Shown in pieces: positions 17,086 to 26,919 of a DNA stretch of 64,000 bases (its first letter is position 1; each line of letters opens with the position of its first letter). This DNA is from Streptomyces sp. NBC_01341 (GTDB lineage: Bacteria; Actinomycetota; Actinomycetes; Streptomycetales; Streptomycetaceae): NCBI RefSeq assembly GCF_035946055.1, contig NZ_CP108364.1, forward strand, positions 3,720,001-3,784,000, given 5' to 3'. Made by a program: the position numbers and the translations under genes. Under the pieces are notes generated by a model. The model was given only the letters and a program-made list of their open reading frames with translations, ran no database searches and was not told the origin of the DNA.

Positions 17086-17513
17086 CGCAGGTCCTCCTCG
17101 ACCGTCCGCACACATCAATACTGCTCACCTTATGAGGATTGGGCATCCGTGCGAATGGGCCCGGATGCGAAATCTCCACGCGCGACCGGACGGCCCCTCC
17201 ACACACGCTCCCGGCATGCCCTGTCAGGGGGGAGCACACGGCAACCTGGCGCACGCCCGTCGCTCACTCCGTGGCGCGCATCCCTCGAACAGGTGAGTTG
17301 AGACCTCTTCGAGACCTGGACCACTGGCCAGGTTCATGCCCGTCGATGCATGACACATCGACCAAATGGGCCCCAACACCCTTACATCACAAGGCATTTA
17401 CTGCTCTATGATCATGCAGAAACGTGCCTGTCAACGCGTGCATATGCGACCGGCCCAACCTGGCGTCCGAGCCCTACTATCGGCTCGCCATGACAGCAGC
17501 AGGGAAGCACCAG
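17086..17513. other. Divergent intergenic region between hisC and a LacI-family gene
   Basis: About 430 bases with no supported gene. An inverted repeat GTCGATG/CATCGAC lies at 17342-17348 and 17356-17362. A second, ACCTGG/CCAGGT, lies near 17319-17336. Either could be an operator for the adjacent regulator; neither has the central CG typical of LacI operators. Confidence 0.4.
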
Positions 17514-18602
17514 GTGAGCCGGACACAGACGCCCCGGCGCAGCGGCCGACCGGGACGGGCGGGTATCCGGGACGTAGCCGCGGCGGCCGGAGTCTCCATC
17601 ACGACCGTGTCCGATGCGCTCAACGGCAAGGGCAGGCTTCCGGATGCCACCCGCCGCCATGTCCGCGAGGTCGCCGAACGGCTGGGCTACCGCCCGTCTG
17701 CCGCGGCCCGCACCCTCCGTACCGGCAGATCGGGGCTCATCGGCCTGACCGTGACCACGTACGGGGATGAACCTTTCACCTTCACCGAGTTCGCTTACTT
17801 CGCGGAGATGGCGAGAGCGGCGACGTCGGCCGCGCTCGCCCGCGGCTACGCGCTGGTGATCCTGCCGGCGACCTCACGTCACGACGTGTGGTCGAACGTC
17901 GCTCTCGACGGCACCGTCGTCATCGACCCCTCCGACCAGGACCCGGTGGTCACCGAGCTCGTGCGCCAGGGCCTCCCCGTCGTCTCCGACGGACGCCCGG
18001 CCGGAACACTCCCCGTCACGGCGTGGGTCGACAACGACCACAGGGCCGCCGTACTCGACCTCCTCGACCACCTCGCGGCCGCCGGGGCACGCCGTATCGG
18101 TCTGCTCACCGGCACGACCACCGACACGTACACCCGCCTGTCCACCACCGCGTATCTCCACTGGTGCGAGCGGGTCGGGCAGGACCCGGTCTACGAGTCC
18201 TACCCGGCCCACGACCCCTGCGCCGGGGCCGTCGCCGCCGACCGCCTCCTGGCCCGCCCCGACCGCCCCGACGCCGTCTACGGGCTCTTCGACCCCAACG
18301 GGACCGACCTGCTCGCCGCCGCACGCCGTTACGGACTGCGCGTCCCCGAGGACCTCCTGCTGGTCTGCTGCAGCGAGTCCACCGTGTACGCCTCGACCGA
18401 GCCCCCCATCACCACGCTCTCTTTGAAGCCCCGCAGAATCGGCACGGCGGTCGTCCAACTCCTCATCGACGCCATCGAAGGGGTCGAGCACGACGGCCCG
18501 GTGGAGCAGGTGATACCGACGGAACTCATCGTCCGGACCTCCTCGCAACGGCGGCCACCGCGCACCACGGTCAGCCCCCCACGGTCACCCGCCGGGGACT
18601 GA
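17514..18602 (+). CDS. LacI-family transcriptional regulator
   Basis: About 362 residues. The N-terminal LacI helix-turn-helix is GIRDVAAAAGVSITTVSDAL, followed by the hinge RLGYRPSAAARTL and a periplasmic-binding-protein-like sensor domain. Autonomous or sugar-responsive repressor; the effector is unknown and no sugar uptake genes are nearby. The GTG at 17514 has AGGGA eight bases upstream; an in-frame ATG at 17490 is the alternative and has no ribosome-binding site. It is divergent from hisC. Confidence 0.85.
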   Translation: MSRTQTPRRSGRPGRAGIRDVAAAAGVSITTVSDALNGKGRLPDATRRHVREVAERLGYRPSAAARTLRTGRSGLIGLTVTTYGDEPFTFTEFAYFAEMARAATSAALARGYALVILPATSRHDVWSNVALDGTVVIDPSDQDPVVTELVRQGLPVVSDGRPAGTLPVTAWVDNDHRAAVLDLLDHLAAAGARRIGLLTGTTTDTYTRLSTTAYLHWCERVGQDPVYESYPAHDPCAGAVAADRLLARPDRPDAVYGLFDPNGTDLLAAARRYGLRVPEDLLLVCCSESTVYASTEPPITTLSLKPRRIGTAVVQLLIDAIEGVEHDGPVEQVIPTELIVRTSSQRRPPRTTVSPPRSPAGD

Positions 18603-18776
18603 TCGGAATAATCCGGACCAAATGGTCGGTGAACCGCGAGTGCGTCCGGATTCACCACCCCTGGTGCGTCACAGAGCACGATCCGCATTCCTATGATGGG
18701 CGCACGACACCGCGGACCACCTCTACCAGGCAGGGCCCGTCAGGTGTACGGCGGCACGACGGTGGTGGAGGGGTCG

Positions 18777-19829
18777 ATGACTCAGGGGGCCGGTCAGGAA
18801 CCCGTGGTGCGGACAGCGACGTTGCGCGACTTCCGCGTACCGCCGTATGCACAGGCGCAGGCGCCTCTGCCGCATCCCGGTAACGCCATGGTGGGCGACG
18901 AACCGCCGGAGGGGTACACCCCGACCGAGCGCGATCTTCCCGTGATCAACCGTGGCGACACCCTCCACGTCCAAGCCGTCCCGGACACCCGGCCGACCCC
19001 GGAAGCGGGACTCGGTCCCCTGTTCGTCGTCGGTGACGTCCACGGCTACCTCGACGAACTCATGGCGGCTCTGGGCGAGCAGGGCCTGATCGACGCCGAC
19101 GGCCGATGGGCGGCCGGCAACGCCAGGCTGTGGTTCCTCGGTGACTTCACGGACCGCGGCCCGGACGGCATCGGTGTCATCGACCTCGTCATGCGCCTCT
19201 CGGCGGAGGCCGCGGCGGCGGGCGGGTACTGCAAGGCCCTCATGGGCAACCACGAGCTGCTGCTGATCGGCGCGAAGAAGTTCGGCGACACCCCGGTGAA
19301 CTCCGGTGCCGGCACCGCGACCTTCCAGGCCGCCTGGCTGCTCAACGGCGGCCAGAAGACGGACATGGAGCGGCTCCAGGACGTCCATCTCCAGTGGATG
19401 GCCAGGCTCGACGCGGTCGTCGAGGAGGACGGGCACCTGCTGATGCACTCCGACACCACGGCGTACCTCGACTACGGGTCCACCATCGAGGACGTCAACG
19501 ACACCGTCCACGCCATCCTCACGCGGAACGACGCGGACGAGTGCTGGGACCTCTTCCGCAAGCTGACCAAGCGTTTCGCCTTCCGCGACGAGGGCGGGGC
19601 GCAGGCCGTCCGGGACCTCATGACGACGTACGGCGGGCAGCGCGTCGTCCACGGTCACAGCCCCATCCCCTACCTGCTCGGTGAGGTCGGGTCGGAGGAC
19701 GGCGAGGAGGCGCCCCGCCCGGTGGTCGACGGGCCGCACGTCTACGCGGAGGGTCTGGCCATCGCCATGGACGGCGGTGTGACCATGGCCGGAAAGCTGC
19801 TGGTCGTGCAACTCCCCCTGCATGGATGA
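18777..19829 (+). CDS. PPP-family metallophosphoesterase
   Basis: About 350 residues. The core carries the complete PPP signature: GDVHG, then GDFTDRGPDG, then GNHE, and downstream HSDT and HGHSP supply the remaining metal ligands. This matches serine/threonine phosphatase or diadenosine tetraphosphatase-type enzymes; which of the two cannot be decided. An 80-residue hydrophilic N-terminus precedes the core. The ATG at 18777 follows GGAGG by five bases. A TATGAT hexamer at 18692-18697 could be its -10. Confidence 0.85.
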   Translation: MTQGAGQEPVVRTATLRDFRVPPYAQAQAPLPHPGNAMVGDEPPEGYTPTERDLPVINRGDTLHVQAVPDTRPTPEAGLGPLFVVGDVHGYLDELMAALGEQGLIDADGRWAAGNARLWFLGDFTDRGPDGIGVIDLVMRLSAEAAAAGGYCKALMGNHELLLIGAKKFGDTPVNSGAGTATFQAAWLLNGGQKTDMERLQDVHLQWMARLDAVVEEDGHLLMHSDTTAYLDYGSTIEDVNDTVHAILTRNDADECWDLFRKLTKRFAFRDEGGAQAVRDLMTTYGGQRVVHGHSPIPYLLGEVGSEDGEEAPRPVVDGPHVYAEGLAIAMDGGVTMAGKLLVVQLPLHG

Positions 19830-20008
19830 CCTTTGACGGGGTAGGCGCGCCACCACCTGACACCGTCGGCGGCCGGGCTATTTCCGGAAACCCTCTGTCA
19901 CCGCACGCCGTATGCGCTCTACCATCGGCGTATCAGTAGCAGGCTCTCCTCCGTTTTCGCCCGATCGCCCGGTCCACGCGGCGGCCAGGCCCTACGGAGC
20001 ATCGGGGG

Positions 20009-20833
20009 ATGCAGATGAAAAGCGCTCCGCACCTGCTGGCCGAGGACCGCCCCGAATACGAGCGGATCCTTGCCGACGCGCTGCGTCATGCTCACGAACG
20101 CCCCGATCTGGACGGTGTCGGCGAGCGCCTCAACACGGAACAGCTCCGGACGATGGCGTTCAACGCCACGGCCCTCATCACGACCGCCGCCGCCACCGAG
20201 TACGACCACTACGTCAAGGTCCGCGGTGAACTGCGCGGCCCCGTCGACCCCGCGGACACCGACAGCGTCCTCGGGCCCGCCGCGGACGAGACGGACTCCG
20301 AGGGCGCGGGGACCCTCGCGGTGATAGCCGCGCTCGCCCCGGTCCTCGCGGGCACGGCCGCCCTGATATTCCTACTGGTCGGCTACCTCTTGAAGGCCGT
20401 CAGCTCCGCCGCCTTCGCCGGCCCGATGGTCACGGCGGGCTGGTTCTTCGCGGCCGTCGCGGCCGCCGCCGTGCTCGTCGCCGCGATCGGTCTGCTCGTC
20501 ACCGCTCTGCGCAACGGCGCCACCGCACTGCCCGCCGTGGACGACGAGCAGGAGGAACTGCCCGAGGAGGTGGCACGCGCCAGGGAAGCCTGGCGCCACG
20601 CCCTCCTGGAACGCGGCATCCTTCCCTTCCTGCGGGACGCGCTGGCCGACCCGACCGCCGGGCCGGCCTCCCGCACGCCGCACCGCTCGGTCCACCGCAT
20701 GCCGAAGATCGGCTACAGCAGGCCGGACTTCACCGGACCCGAGGACGGCCCGTCCGCGGGCCCGCGCCCCACCTTCACGAGCCCGGACTTCACGAGCCCC
20801 GACTTCGGCGGCCCCGAACACCAGCCGGAGTGA
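20009..20833 (+). CDS. Membrane protein of unknown function
   Basis: 274 residues, not recognised as a named family. Residues about 1-100 are hydrophilic, then two hydrophobic hairpins follow (TLAVIAALAPVLAGTAALIF and WFFAAVAAAAVLVAAIGLLV). The C-terminus is a proline-rich tail with repeated PDFT(S/G)P units. An ATG six bases downstream (20015) is equally placed relative to a GGGGG. It converges with the DUF805 gene across a bidirectional hairpin. Confidence 0.7.
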   Translation: MQMKSAPHLLAEDRPEYERILADALRHAHERPDLDGVGERLNTEQLRTMAFNATALITTAAATEYDHYVKVRGELRGPVDPADTDSVLGPAADETDSEGAGTLAVIAALAPVLAGTAALIFLLVGYLLKAVSSAAFAGPMVTAGWFFAAVAAAAVLVAAIGLLVTALRNGATALPAVDDEQEELPEEVARAREAWRHALLERGILPFLRDALADPTAGPASRTPHRSVHRMPKIGYSRPDFTGPEDGPSAGPRPTFTSPDFTSPDFGGPEHQPE

Positions 20834-20866
20834 TCCGGCGCCCCGGGGCCACCGGCCGCACACGGC

Positions 20867-20901
20867 AGAGGCCGGGGCGGCTCGCTGCCACCCCGGCCTC
20901 T
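20867..20901. terminator. Bidirectional terminator
   Basis: AGAGGCCGGGG at 20867-20877 pairs with CCCCGGCCTCT at 20891-20901, with a short inner GGC/GCC pairing. It lies between convergent genes ending at 20833 and 20955. Confidence 0.8.
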
Positions 20902-20954
20902 CGACTGCTGTGCGGGTACCCGGCTCAGCCGGTGCGACCCGTCATCCGCGAAAC

Positions 20955-21308
20955 TCAGACGGCGTGCGGGGCCAGCTTCGGGTTGGCACCGTACTCGTTG
21001 ACCTCACCCGTACCCTCGAGGCACGCGAAGACGAGCAGGACGATGCCGCCGAAGGGGACGATCGCGAGCAGGAGCCACCAGCCGGACCGGCCCGTGTCGT
21101 GCAGACGACGGACGAAGACGGCCAGGGTCGGGACGAGCACGGCGACGACGTAGATGAAGTACGGGATCTGCGAGTCGATGACCGCGCCGAGCGCCACCAG
21201 CACCGATGCCGCGATGAGGTTGAACAGCGTGTACATCCAGTACTCCTTGCGGCGTGCACGCCCGCTGAAGCCCGCGTAGTTCTTGAGTACTGCCAGGTAC
21301 CAGTTCAT
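20955..21308 (-). CDS. DUF805 family membrane protein
   Basis: 117 residues, typical of DUF805. It has the N-terminal motif FSGRARRKEYWMYTLFN, three or four hydrophobic helices, and the signature RRLHDTGRSGWWLL. Function of the family is unknown. The ATG follows GGGAGGG. A promoter TTGACC-18-TACGTT lies on the minus strand at 21401-21372. Confidence 0.88.
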   Translation of the reverse strand: MNWYLAVLKNYAGFSGRARRKEYWMYTLFNLIAASVLVALGAVIDSQIPYFIYVVAVLVPTLAVFVRRLHDTGRSGWWLLLAIVPFGGIVLLVFACLEGTGEVNEYGANPKLAPHAV

Positions 21309-21657
21309 TGTGCTTTCCCTCCCCTGGCGTCCCCCGTTCGGGACGCACACTTTTTCGGCCAAGCACAGCGGAACGTAAGGCACAGATAAGTACACGGTCA
21401 AGCACAGGCGGACTTCCGCCGAAACGTACATCTACCTGCCGCATTACCGTGTCCTTATCGACTCCGAACACCTGGTGAAACAGCGTCAGTCGGTGTTCAA
21501 GCAAAGCAAATCAGCCAGAGAGAAGACTTTTCGGCATCTATACGCACAAGGCGAGAAGCAGCTCGGCGACGCCGTCGAGGGCCCGAATCGCCCAGGACGA
21601 CGCCGCCGAATCGCCGGAACACTCACCTGGCAGGAAGCCCGCCGGGCCGCTCCGGGC
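21309..21657. other. Intergenic region between thiC and the DUF805 gene
   Basis: 349 bases, both flanking genes on the minus strand. It holds a likely promoter for the DUF805 gene: TTGACC (complement of 21396-21401), an 18-base spacer, and TACGTT (complement of 21372-21377). The 21430-21550 part is unusually AT-rich for this genome. No gene was seen. Confidence 0.55.
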
Positions 21658-23460
21658 TCAGTCCGCGAGAGGCAGATAGACCCTGTTGCCGGCGGCGGCG
21701 AACTCCTTGGACTTCTCCGCCATCCCCGCCTCGATCTCGGCCTGCTGGTCGCCGTGTTCGCGCCGGATGTCGTGCGAGATCTTCATCGAGCAGAACTTCG
21801 GCCCGCACATCGAGCAGAAGTGGGCGGTCTTCGCAGGCTCGGCCGGCAGGGTCTCGTCGTGGAACTCCCGTGCCGTGTCGGGGTCGAGGGCCAGGTTGAA
21901 CTGGTCCTCCCAGCGGAACTCGAACCGGGCGTCCGACAGCGCGTCGTCCCACTCCTGCGCCCCGGGGTGCCCCTTGGCCAGGTCCGCCGCGTGAGCGGCG
22001 ATCTTGTAGGTGATGACGCCGGTCTTCACGTCGTCCCGGTTCGGCAGCCCCAGGTGTTCCTTGGGCGTGACGTAACAGAGCATCGCCGTGCCCCACCACG
22101 CGATCATCGCGGCCCCGATGCCCGAGGTGATGTGGTCGTACGCCGGCGCGACATCGGTGGTCAGGGGGCCGAGCGTGTAGAACGGCGCCTCCTCGCAGAT
22201 CTCCTGCTGGAGGTCGATGTTCTCCTTGATCTTGTGCATCGGGACGTGGCCCGGACCCTCGATCATGGTCTGTACGCCGAACCGCTTGGCGACGGTGTTG
22301 AGTTCACCCAGCGTCCGGAGTTCCGCGAACTGCGCCTCGTCGTTGGCGTCGGCGATGGAGCCGGGGCGCAGGCCGTCACCGAGCGAGTACGTCACGTCGT
22401 ACGCCGCGAGGATCTCGCACAGGTCCTCGAAGTGCTCGTAGAGGAAAGATTCCTTGTGGTGCGCCAGACACCAGGCCGCCATGATCGAGCCACCGCGGGA
22501 GACGATGCCGGTCTTGCGACGGGCCGTCAGGGGGACGTACGGCAGCCGGACGCCGGCGTGCACCGTCATGTAGTCGACACCCTGCTCGGCCTGCTCGATG
22601 ACCGTGTCCTTGTAGATCTCCCAGGTCAGCTCCTCGGCCCGGCCGTCCACCTTCTCCAGGGCCTGGTAGAGCGGGACGGTGCCGATCGGAACCGGGCTGT
22701 TGCGCAGCACCCACTCGCGGGTCGTGTGGATGTTCCGTCCGGTGGAGAGGTCCATGACCGTATCGGCCCCCCACTTCGTGGCCCAGGTCATCTTGTCCAC
22801 CTCCTCCTCGATGGAGGAGGTGACCGCGGAGTTGCCGATGTTGGCGTTGACCTTCACGAGGAATCGCTTGCCGATGATCATCGGCTCGATCTCCGGATGG
22901 TTGACGTTGGCCGGCAGTACGGCCCGGCCCGCCGCGATCTCGTCCCGCACGGCCTCGGGGGCGACGTTCTCGCGGATCGCGACGTACTCCATCTCCGGAG
23001 TGATCTCGCCCCGCCTGGCATAGGCGAGTTGGGTGACCGGACTGCCGTCACGGCTCCGCCGGGGCTGTCGCGGCCGGCCGGGGAAGACCGCGTCCAGATT
23101 CCGCAGGCCACCTCGCGGTGACGTGTGCTTCAGTCCGTCGTCCTCGGGGCGCGCGGGGCGGCCCGCGTACTCCTCCGTGTCGCCCCGCGCGATGATCCAG
23201 TTCTCCCGGAGAGGGGAGAGCCCGCGGCGGACGTCGGTCTCGGTGGTGGGGTCGGTGTACGGCCCGGACGTGTCGTACAGCGTCACGTCCTCGCCGTTGG
23301 TGAGGTGCACCTGACGGACCGGCACCCGGAGATCCGGGCGCGAGCCCTGGACGTACCCCTTGTGCCAGCCGATGGACTTCCCGGCCTCGGTGTTCTCGGC
23401 GGTCTGCGCATGCTGCGCGTTCCGCTCCGAGGCAGGCGTGCGTGCGTCCGCTGTGGTCAT
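21658..23460 (-). CDS. thiC: Phosphomethylpyrimidine synthase ThiC
   Basis: 600 residues, full length. ThiC is a radical-SAM enzyme turning aminoimidazole ribotide into hydroxymethylpyrimidine phosphate for thiamine synthesis. The C-terminal iron-sulfur motif CSMCGPKFCSM is intact. Conserved blocks such as TVHAGVRLPYVPLTARRKTG, SRGGSIMAAWCLAH and EGPGHVPMHKIKENIDLQ are present. It starts directly behind a TPP riboswitch, so expression falls when thiamine pyrophosphate is plentiful. Confidence 0.98.
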   Translation of the reverse strand: MTTADARTPASERNAQHAQTAENTEAGKSIGWHKGYVQGSRPDLRVPVRQVHLTNGEDVTLYDTSGPYTDPTTETDVRRGLSPLRENWIIARGDTEEYAGRPARPEDDGLKHTSPRGGLRNLDAVFPGRPRQPRRSRDGSPVTQLAYARRGEITPEMEYVAIRENVAPEAVRDEIAAGRAVLPANVNHPEIEPMIIGKRFLVKVNANIGNSAVTSSIEEEVDKMTWATKWGADTVMDLSTGRNIHTTREWVLRNSPVPIGTVPLYQALEKVDGRAEELTWEIYKDTVIEQAEQGVDYMTVHAGVRLPYVPLTARRKTGIVSRGGSIMAAWCLAHHKESFLYEHFEDLCEILAAYDVTYSLGDGLRPGSIADANDEAQFAELRTLGELNTVAKRFGVQTMIEGPGHVPMHKIKENIDLQQEICEEAPFYTLGPLTTDVAPAYDHITSGIGAAMIAWWGTAMLCYVTPKEHLGLPNRDDVKTGVITYKIAAHAADLAKGHPGAQEWDDALSDARFEFRWEDQFNLALDPDTAREFHDETLPAEPAKTAHFCSMCGPKFCSMKISHDIRREHGDQQAEIEAGMAEKSKEFAAAGNRVYLPLAD

Positions 23461-23467
23461 CAGACCT

Positions 23468-23577
23468 ACTCCCTACGCCGGCATTACCCGGTAACAGGTT
23501 CGGCGGTCGGCGCAGCTGTCCCGTACGGATATACGGAGGTCAGCGCCCTCTCAGCCCGGTGCTCCGAGCTCCCGCGT
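23468..23577 (-). promoter_or_regulatory. TPP riboswitch (thi box)
   Basis: Read on the minus strand, the leader contains GGGCTGAGAGGG, then ACCTGTTACCGGGTAAT and GCCGGCGTAGGGAG. These are the conserved pyrimidine- and pyrophosphate-sensing elements of the THI element. It ends a few bases before the thiC ATG, so control is probably by occluding translation initiation. Confidence 0.95.
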
Positions 23578-23656
23578 GTGCAAATGTGCCTCCACGCTAG
23601 CGGCCCGGCTGGCGTGCTGGCCAGAGGGCCTCCTCGGTTCTTGGGATGATCGGCGA

Positions 23657-25012
23657 GTGACGTCCCCCGGAATCGCTCCCGAACCGCACGCCCCCGCGTC
23701 TGGCAGCACGCAGAGTCATGCCCACGCCCATACGCACAGCCACGGCCCCGCAGCGCCCGTCTCGAAGCACCTGCGCAAGGTCATCGCGGCCGTGGTGATC
23801 CCCTTCGCCACGGCCGTCCTGGTCGGCCTCGTCGCGTTCTGGCCGGACGGGGCACCCGCCCACGAACGCACGGGTGTCGGTTTCGATCGGCAGACCCAGG
23901 AGGGCACGGTCGTCGAGGTCGCCAGGGTCGACTGTGCGGACGTCAACGCCTCCCAGGTCCCCCCGACCGGAGACACCTCCACGCCATCCGGCAGAGAGGC
24001 CGTCAACGAGCAGTCGGGGCAGTGCAGGAAGGCCACCGTCGAAGTGACGACCGGCGAGGACGCGGGCCGCAGGTTCGTCGAGATCATCCAGCCCGACGCC
24101 ACCCGGCAGCTGGAGGAGGGACAGGGCGTGGTCGTGGCCTACGCCCCCGACGCGCCCCGCGATCTGCAGTATTCGGTGACGGACGTGGACCGTACGGTCC
24201 CCATGGCCCTGCTGGCAGGGATCTTCGCCCTCGCGGTGGTCGTGGTGGGGAGGCTGCGCGGGCTGATGGCGCTGATCGCACTCGCCGTCTCGTTCGCCGT
24301 GCTGACGCTGTTCATCCTGCCGGCGATCCTGCAGGGCTCGAATCCGCTGGTCGTCGCGGTGATCGGGGCCAGCGCCATCATGCTGATCGCCCTCTACACC
24401 TGCCACGGGCTGACGGCCCGTACGTCGGTGGCCGTCATCGGCACCCTCATCTCGCTGGTGCTGATCGGGCTGCTGGGCTCGCTCTTCATCGGCTGGGCGC
24501 ACCTGTCGGGCAACACGGACGACAACACCGGTCTCATCCACGGCCTGTACCCGGACATCGACATGAGCGGTCTACTGCTGGCCGGTGTGATCATCGGTTC
24601 GCTCGGTGTGCTCGACGACGTGACCGTCACGCAGACGTCCGCGGTGTGGGAACTGCACCAGGCGGACCCCACGATGGGCGTACGGAGGCTCTACCGCGCG
24701 GGCATCAGGATCGGGCGCGACCACATCGCCTCGGTCGTCAACACCCTCGTGCTCGCCTACGCGGGCGCGGCTCTTCCCCTGCTCCTGCTCTTCTCGATCG
24801 CCCAGAGCAGTGTGGGCACCGTGGCCAACAGCGAACTGGTCGCGGAGGAGATCGTCCGGACACTGGTCGGCTCGATCGGGCTGGTCGCCTCGGTGCCGGT
24901 GACGACGGTGCTCGCGGCCCTGGTGGTCTCCGCGGACCGCACGGTGCCCGGCGCGGGAACCGGAGTTCCGGCACCCGCGCGGACCGGGAGAGGACGACGT
25001 CGCAAGACGTGA
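23657..25012 (+). CDS. YibE/F family membrane protein
   Basis: About 451 residues. A His-rich N-terminus (QSHAHAHTHSHG) precedes a first membrane helix, an extracytoplasmic region of about 130 residues, and seven or so further helices. The signature DVTVTQTSAVWEL is typical of YibE/F. Function unknown in general; the histidine cluster might bind metal, which is speculation. The GTG start has no clear ribosome-binding site, so it may be translated from a leaderless message. It is divergent from thiC. Confidence 0.85.
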   Translation: MTSPGIAPEPHAPASGSTQSHAHAHTHSHGPAAPVSKHLRKVIAAVVIPFATAVLVGLVAFWPDGAPAHERTGVGFDRQTQEGTVVEVARVDCADVNASQVPPTGDTSTPSGREAVNEQSGQCRKATVEVTTGEDAGRRFVEIIQPDATRQLEEGQGVVVAYAPDAPRDLQYSVTDVDRTVPMALLAGIFALAVVVVGRLRGLMALIALAVSFAVLTLFILPAILQGSNPLVVAVIGASAIMLIALYTCHGLTARTSVAVIGTLISLVLIGLLGSLFIGWAHLSGNTDDNTGLIHGLYPDIDMSGLLLAGVIIGSLGVLDDVTVTQTSAVWELHQADPTMGVRRLYRAGIRIGRDHIASVVNTLVLAYAGAALPLLLLFSIAQSSVGTVANSELVAEEIVRTLVGSIGLVASVPVTTVLAALVVSADRTVPGAGTGVPAPARTGRGRRRKT

Positions 25013-25043
25013 TCCGGGGGCGCCGGACACGTGGCCCCGGGGC

Positions 25044-25065
25044 GGCCGGTGTTCGATGGCCGGCC
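25044..25065. terminator. Possible weak terminator
   Basis: GGCCGG (25044-25049) and CCGGCC (25060-25065) form a short hairpin between the convergent YibE/F and ssgA genes. The stem is only six base pairs, so it is tentative. Confidence 0.35.
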
Positions 25066-25077
25066 GGACTTCTCGGC

Positions 25078-25515
25078 TCAGCCGGCGTTCTGTTCCTTCG
25101 CCAGGATGCGGCCCAGAGCCTCTTCCAGATTGCCGTCGAAGTCACTCAGCGTGTGCTCCTGTCCCAATGGCACCAGCTTGTCCGTCCGGTCGAGAAAGGC
25201 CACAAGAGGTGCCGTACCGGCCCGAAACAGCGCGCGGTCGGCGCCGACCTGCAGGCGGATGTGTACGTCCGAAAGCCCTTCGGGCTCGGTCGGGCCGATG
25301 TGCACATCGCCGTCACCGCTGGGGCTGTTGAGACCGTCGAGCAGCAGCTCACGGCCGAACGCCCAGGTGACGGGGGCGTCACCGGGCAGATGGAAGGTCA
25401 TCCGGATCGCATACGGGTCACTGACCTCGTACCGAAGCTCCACCGGAATACGGAAGGAAAGCTCCTCGGAGACGAGGAAGCTCATCATGACCTCTGCTTG
25501 AACCGACTCGCGCAT
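25078..25515 (-). CDS. ssgA: Sporulation and cell division protein SsgA
   Basis: 145-residue member of the SsgA-like protein family found only in sporulating actinomycetes. Recognised from MSFLVSEELSFRIPVELRYE, the central TFHLPGDAPVTWAFGRELLL and LVAFLDRTDKLVPLGQE. SsgA stimulates septum formation in aerial hyphae and helps localise SsgB, which recruits FtsZ. Start at 25515 gives the MRESVQAEV extension; ATGs at 25488 and 25485 would give 136 or 135 residues. The regulator ssgR lies 101 bases upstream on the same strand. Confidence 0.95.
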   Translation of the reverse strand: MRESVQAEVMMSFLVSEELSFRIPVELRYEVSDPYAIRMTFHLPGDAPVTWAFGRELLLDGLNSPSGDGDVHIGPTEPEGLSDVHIRLQVGADRALFRAGTAPLVAFLDRTDKLVPLGQEHTLSDFDGNLEEALGRILAKEQNAG

Positions 25516-25616
25516 CGTTCAACCCCGCAGTAGATGAATCTGGCCAGGAATGATCCCCCATGGCCCTATTGACGCCATCGTGGTGCACGCGCTAGCAGAT
25601 CACAAGGAGTGATTTT

Positions 25617-26384
25617 TCAGATACTGATAGAGAACACGAACGAGCGCAAGAGCGCGGTCACTTCGCAGCGTAGTTGTTCGATTGCAGCGAGCAACCGTTC
25701 CTCTTGGTGCAGGGGGAGAGATACAGCCATGGCCGCCACGGCGGATCCGACGGTGATCGGGATGGCCGCACACACCGTTCCGATGGCGTACTCCTGGCGT
25801 TCGACGACCGGTTCCGAATGTTTCATCGCCCTGAGCCGGGCCAGGAGCGTTTGACGGTCACGTACGGAGTAACGCGTCAGCGGCCTCACGGGATACCGGT
25901 CGAGATGGTCCTCCCGCGCACGCTCGTCGAGCTGGCCCAGCAGACACTGCCCGATCGCGTGGGCATGGCCGGTCTCGCGGAACGCGACCCACTCCCGTAC
26001 GGCGGGAGCGGAGGGCGAATCGGCGACCGCGATCATCTCGATCTCGCCCTCCCGGTACAGGGCGCAGTACACGGGGGCGCCGACGACCTCCGCCCAGTGC
26101 GCGAGGGAGTCGACGATCACCCCGGGACGCGGGGTGGCGGGGCCACCGCCCAGCCGCTCGGCGGCCGCGCCGAACAGGAAGACACCGTTCTCCCGTCGGA
26201 GATAGCCCTCATGGGTCAGGGTGCGCAGCAGGTGGTAGGCCGTGGGGAGGGGAAGACCGGCCTCCCGGGCGAGCTGCTTCGCCGGCGCCCCGTCCCGGTG
26301 GGTGCCCACAGCCTCCATAAGTCGCAACGCCCGCTGGACCGAACCGATCAACGTCGGTACAGCGGTACTCGATGCCGTGGTCAC
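25617..26384 (-). CDS. ssgR: IclR-family activator SsgR
   Basis: About 255 residues. The N-terminal winged helix (SVQRALRLMEAVGTH, then LPLPTAYHLLRTLTHEGYL) and the C-terminal IclR effector domain are both present. By position and family it is SsgR, which in S. coelicolor activates ssgA directly. The GTG at 26384 follows GGGGG by six bases. It is immediately upstream of ssgA with its own stop, leaving room for a separate ssgA promoter. Confidence 0.92.
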   Translation of the reverse strand: MTTASSTAVPTLIGSVQRALRLMEAVGTHRDGAPAKQLAREAGLPLPTAYHLLRTLTHEGYLRRENGVFLFGAAAERLGGGPATPRPGVIVDSLAHWAEVVGAPVYCALYREGEIEMIAVADSPSAPAVREWVAFRETGHAHAIGQCLLGQLDERAREDHLDRYPVRPLTRYSVRDRQTLLARLRAMKHSEPVVERQEYAIGTVCAAIPITVGSAVAAMAVSLPLHQEERLLAAIEQLRCEVTALLRSFVFSISI

Positions 26385-26703
26385 AGGTCGCCCCCAGGCA
26401 TGGTGACGGGCTGTCAGCCCTCCCGTGGGGGCCGCCCCCACGGGCCCGCCGCGAGACTGGGGTCCTGAGACCGGACGGTCGCACAAACCACTGGGCAGGA
26501 TGGTGACGAGCCGTCATTTCCCAGCTGGCGGCAGCGGTACGTCACTGTATCGGCACGATCTGCCACGGGAAGGTTTTCGTCCCGGACTTAGCTCCGCTGG
26601 GCTAACGCCCGGCCCATGGCCACCTGCCCGCGCCCGAACCCGGCGCCGGCCGGGAACCGGCGGTCGCACGGCCAACCCCTGCCGGCCGGCCGCCGCGGCC
26701 CTT
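26385..26703. other. Intergenic region upstream of ssgR
   Basis: About 320 bases between a DUF5326 gene and ssgR, both minus. The stretch near 26520-26580 is relatively AT-rich and probably carries the ssgR promoter; the part nearest DUF5326 is a run of GC-rich small inverted repeats. No gene was seen. Confidence 0.4.
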
Positions 26704-26919
26704 CTACCAGTCGCTGCGCGAGGACGAGGCCATGAACTTCCGCACGACGAAGATCAGGCCACCCACCAGGACCACGAAGACCAGAGCCTTGAACAGCAGA
26801 CCGATGACGAATCCGATCACGCTGGCGATCAAGCCCCCGAACACGACGATCGCGATGAGAGGCACCGCGACCCACTTCACCCACCAGGGCATCCCCGCGA
26901 AAATCTCCCGCACCGCCAT
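26704..26919 (-). CDS. Small membrane protein, DUF5326 family
   Basis: 71 residues. It opens MAVREIFAGMPWWVKWVAVP, then has two hydrophobic stretches (LIAIVVFGGLIASVIGFVIG and ALVFVVLVGGLIFVV) and a basic/serine tail. Conserved small protein of streptomycetes with no known function. Confidence 0.8.
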   Translation of the reverse strand: MAVREIFAGMPWWVKWVAVPLIAIVVFGGLIASVIGFVIGLLFKALVFVVLVGGLIFVVRKFMASSSRSDW